A DNA stretch of 64,000 nt from Sphingopyxis sp. DBS4 (GTDB lineage: Bacteria; Pseudomonadota; Alphaproteobacteria; Sphingomonadales; Sphingomonadaceae). Within the stretch, counting starts at the first letter, position 1, and every line of letters begins with the position of its first letter. The notes under the pieces are model-generated. The model worked only from the letters and a program-made list of their open reading frames with translations. It made no database searches and was not told the DNA's origin. Made by a program: the position numbers and the translations under genes. The DNA is taken from assembly GCF_024628865.1 (NCBI RefSeq), contig NZ_CP102384.1, positions 631,001 through 695,000 on the forward strand, written 5' to 3'. Of this stretch, positions 61,492 to 64,000 are shown piece after piece.

Positions 61492-63120
61492 ATGACATCG
61501 ACCACAGTGGCCCGCAACGTCGTGACCGGGCTGCGCGACCTGGGTGTGCGCCATATCTTCGGCGTCCCGAGCGGCGGCTGGGTCGACTATATGGAGGCGA
61601 TCCGCACCACCGACGGCATCGACTTCGTGCTGACCAGCCACGAAGGCGGCGCGGGCTTCATGGCCGATGTGTGCGGGCGGCTGACCGGGGTACCGGGGGT
61701 CTGCTTCGGCACCTTCGGGCCTGGCGCCACCAACCTCGCGACCGGGGTCGGCGGCGCGACGCTCGACCGTTCGCCGATGATTGCGCTGACCGACGAAATG
61801 CCCGCGCCGCTGCGCGGCCGCACGGTGCAGATGGCGATCGACCATCAGGCGCTGTTCGCGCCGCTGACCAAGGCGACGATGCGGATCGCGGCCGACAGCG
61901 CCGTCGACACGCTGGCCGAGGCGGCGCGCATCGCGCTGTCGGGTCGCCCCGGTGCCGTGCACGTCGGGCTGCCGCAGGGAATGAGCGCGGAGGCGGTCGA
62001 GGCCGCGACGATCGGCGCGCTCGCCGCCGACCCGCTGCCGCTGCCCGATGCCGCCGCGATCGACGCGCTCGTCGCTGCCTTCGCCGCCGCCGAAAGGCCG
62101 GTGCTCGCGATCGGTCTCGGCGCCGTTCACGCGAAGGTGCAGGATCGCATCGTCGCGCTCGCCGAGCGCTTCGGCCTGCCGGTGCTGCTGACCCCGATGG
62201 CGAAGGGCATGATTGCCGAGGATCATCCCAATTACGCCGGCGTCCTCTTTCACGCGCTGTCCGACACGGTCGGGCTCACCCATGCCGAGGCCGATCTGGT
62301 CGTCGCGGTCGGCTATGACCCGATCGAGTTCAATTACGAAAGCTGGATGAAGGACGGGCTGGCGCTTGCCAGCATCGACGTTGCGCCTGCCGACATCGAC
62401 CGCGCCAAGCATCCGGTTGCCGCCGAGACCGTTGGCGCGATCGCGCCCGCGCTCGACGCATTGTTCGCATTGCCCGCCGAGGCCAAGGACTGGGACCTCG
62501 CCGCGCTCGGCGAGCGCAAGGCGGCGATGTTCGCGAAGCTTGCGGCGCGCGAGGGGGCTTTCGGCCCCTGCGCGGCGCTCGACGTGCTCCGCGACGTGCT
62601 TCCCGACGATGGCATCATGACCTGCGACGTCGGCGCGCATACGCATCTGATCGGCCAGCATTGGCGCACGCCCCGGCCGGGGACGCAGATCATGACCAAC
62701 GGCTGGTCGGCGATGGGCTTCGGCCTGCCCGCCGCGATTGCTGCGAAGCTCTGCCGCCCCGATACGCCGGTATGCTGCGTCGTCGGCGACGGCGGCTTCC
62801 TGATGACCGTCGGCGAGCTCGCGACCGCCGCGCGCGAGAAGCTACCGATCGTGATCGTCGTCTTCACCGACAACGACCTCGCGCTGATCCGCATCAAGCA
62901 GGAAAAGAAGGCAAATCCCATCTATGGCACCCCGGTGCGCGCCGAGGGCACGATCGGCGGCCCGTCGCTGTTCGGCGTGCCAGTCACGGTTGCGCGCGAC
63001 CCCGCCGAATTCCGCGCTGCGCTCGAGGCCGGCTTCGCCGCCGACGGCCCGGTGATCGTCGAGGCGCTGCTCGACAGCCGCGAATATGACGCGCTGGTGC
63101 TCCGCAAGGACAAGCCATGA
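61492..63120 (+). CDS. ThDP-dependent decarboxylase/synthase (acetolactate synthase-like)
   Basis: The 542-residue protein has the ThDP catalytic Glu51 in TSHEGGAGFMADVCGRL and the cofactor motif GDGGFLM (432-438) followed by TDND. The domain order (Pyr, central, PP) is that of acetolactate synthase and 2-oxo acid decarboxylases. It lacks a regulatory subunit gene nearby, so a catabolic decarboxylase is more likely than acetolactate synthase. It is coupled by ATGA to an aldehyde dehydrogenase, which suggests decarboxylation of a 2-oxo acid followed by oxidation of the aldehyde. The true substrate is unknown. Confidence 0.88.
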   Translation: MTSTTVARNVVTGLRDLGVRHIFGVPSGGWVDYMEAIRTTDGIDFVLTSHEGGAGFMADVCGRLTGVPGVCFGTFGPGATNLATGVGGATLDRSPMIALTDEMPAPLRGRTVQMAIDHQALFAPLTKATMRIAADSAVDTLAEAARIALSGRPGAVHVGLPQGMSAEAVEAATIGALAADPLPLPDAAAIDALVAAFAAAERPVLAIGLGAVHAKVQDRIVALAERFGLPVLLTPMAKGMIAEDHPNYAGVLFHALSDTVGLTHAEADLVVAVGYDPIEFNYESWMKDGLALASIDVAPADIDRAKHPVAAETVGAIAPALDALFALPAEAKDWDLAALGERKAAMFAKLAAREGAFGPCAALDVLRDVLPDDGIMTCDVGAHTHLIGQHWRTPRPGTQIMTNGWSAMGFGLPAAIAAKLCRPDTPVCCVVGDGGFLMTVGELATAAREKLPIVIVVFTDNDLALIRIKQEKKANPIYGTPVRAEGTIGGPSLFGVPVTVARDPAEFRAALEAGFAADGPVIVEALLDSREYDALVLRKDKP

Positions 63121-64000
63121 TGCATGTCGCGGTCGATACCGGCCGGTCGCTCCTGATCGGCGGCCGCTGGGAAGCGGCGGCGGAAACGATGCCGGTGGTC
63201 AACCCATGGTCGGGCGAAGCGCTCGGCGCGGTCGCCTGCGCCGATGGGGGCCATGTCGAGCGCGCGGTGGCGAGCGCCCTGCGCGGCGCCGAGGCGATGC
63301 GTGACCTGTCGACCGGCGAACGGTCGCGCATCCTCCACGCCGCCGCGACGGCGCTCGCGGCCGATGCCGAGCGCTTCGCCGCCGCGATCACCGCCGAGAC
63401 CGGCAAGCCGATCCGCGCCGCGTCGCGCGAGGTGGCGCGCGCGGTCAACACGCTCCGCCTCTCGGCCGAGGAAGCGGTACGGCTCGCGGGCGAAACGATC
63501 GCCTTCGACAGCTTTGCGGGCGGCGAGGCACGCTCGGGCCATTATGTCCATGAACCCGTCGGGGTGATCGCCGCGATCACGCCGTTCAACGATCCGCTCA
63601 ACCTCGTCTGCCACAAGCTCGGTCCCGCCTTCGCTGCGGGCAATGCGGTGGTGCTCAAGCCCGCCGAGCAGGCGCCGCTCGTCGCGGTGATGCTCGCGAA
63701 GCTGCTGCTCGCGGCGGGGCTGCCGACCGAGGCGCTGAACCTCCTCACCGGGCGCGGGCGCGACTTCGGCGATGCGCTGACCGGGCATGGCGACGTGGCG
63801 ATGGTCAGCTTCACCGGCGGGGCCAGCGTCGGCCAGGCGATCTGCCGCTCGGCGGGGATCAAGCGCGTTGCGATGGAACTCGGCGGCAACGGCCCGGTGA
63901 TCGTGATGGACGATACCGATGTCGAAAAGGCCGCCGCCGCCTGCGTCGCGGGCGCGTTCGGCGCGGCGGGGCAGAATTGCATCGGCGTCCAGCGCCTCTA
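63117..64000 (+). CDS. Aldehyde dehydrogenase family protein (partial, cut by window end)
   Basis: The first 294 residues of an aldehyde dehydrogenase are present and run off the window. Visible residues are Asn158 in ITPFND, the catalytic Glu255 in MELGGNGPVIVMDD, and the nucleophile Cys288 in AAGQNCIGVQRL, just before the cut. The FNDPLNL and GQNCIGVQRLY features resemble phosphonoacetaldehyde or sulfoacetaldehyde-type dehydrogenases as much as semialdehyde ones. The ATG at 63117 (or 63120) overlaps the ThDP gene's stop. It probably oxidises that enzyme's aldehyde product. Confidence 0.88.
   Translation, partial: MMHVAVDTGRSLLIGGRWEAAAETMPVVNPWSGEALGAVACADGGHVERAVASALRGAEAMRDLSTGERSRILHAAATALAADAERFAAAITAETGKPIRAASREVARAVNTLRLSAEEAVRLAGETIAFDSFAGGEARSGHYVHEPVGVIAAITPFNDPLNLVCHKLGPAFAAGNAVVLKPAEQAPLVAVMLAKLLLAAGLPTEALNLLTGRGRDFGDALTGHGDVAMVSFTGGASVGQAICRSAGIKRVAMELGGNGPVIVMDDTDVEKAAAACVAGAFGAAGQNCIGVQRL

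Noticed and set aside
1..64000. CRISPR arrays, rRNA genes, insertion sequences or phage genes
   Set aside because: No regularly spaced direct repeats, rRNA sequence, transposase or phage protein was recognised on either strand.

Overview
The window is about 64 kb of GC-rich alphaproteobacterial chromosome. It most resembles a sphingomonad, possibly Sphingopyxis. The reasons are the gene order of the exosortase A (XrtA) exopolysaccharide locus, two TonB-dependent receptors with long extracellular-type barrels, a TPR-sulfotransferase, and many copies of a GTCAT(C/T)CC..GCGAA(A/G)GC..-type intergenic inverted repeat. Coding density is high, many genes overlap by ATGA/GTGA, and no insertion sequence, integrase, CRISPR array or rRNA gene was seen.

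Region 1 (1-12.2 kb) is mostly housekeeping: a MarR regulator divergent from a ClC channel with a perfect dyad between them, malate synthase G, a large GMC oxidoreductase, a DUF333 lipoprotein, TrhO, a caspase-like protein, a methyltransferase, thioredoxin reductase and a winged-helix regulator with a degenerate receiver. Inverted repeats fill the gaps.

Region 2 (12.2-34.8 kb) is the XrtA surface-polysaccharide locus, preceded by a CoA ligase. A minus-strand operon (GNAT/FemAB-like protein, acyl carrier protein, two hydrolases) diverges from a plus-strand series: adenylating ligase, PLP decarboxylase, Wza-like export lipoprotein, Wzz-like chain-length protein, BY-kinase, outer-membrane protein, AAA ATPase, deacetylase, FemAB, glycosyltransferase, exosortase-EpsI fusion and asparagine synthase. 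A third FemAB-like protein and a cupin-type oxygenase follow. No PEP-CTERM substrate protein is encoded here.

Region 3 (34.8-37.0 kb) is a conserved cluster: infA, maf, a short RNase E/G homologue, yacG and tRNA-Phe.

Region 4 (37.1-42.7 kb) is a copper-handling locus. copCD diverges from a cnrYXH-like triad (anti-sigma, periplasmic metal sensor, ECF sigma factor), which is followed by copAB. I find the same bipartite element, TGAGGGA-N15-CGTAT, three times: before copC, before the triad and before copA. Each copy lies at promoter distance from the start codon. This predicts a self-contained ECF regulon and is the strongest new observation here.

Region 5 (42.7-64 kb) is a catabolic island. 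A MocR/GabR-type regulator with an extra C-terminal domain precedes a tight seven-gene operon: nitrilase-family amidase, TonB receptor, TPR-sulfotransferase, serine hydrolase, MFS transporter, GabT-like transaminase and GabD-like dehydrogenase. A second set follows: TonB receptor, LVIVD propeller protein, lipoprotein, FAH-family hydrolase, ThDP enzyme and an aldehyde dehydrogenase cut by the window end. Together they suggest import of a nitrogenous compound and its degradation through an omega-amino acid and semialdehydes. The actual substrate cannot be read from the sequence.
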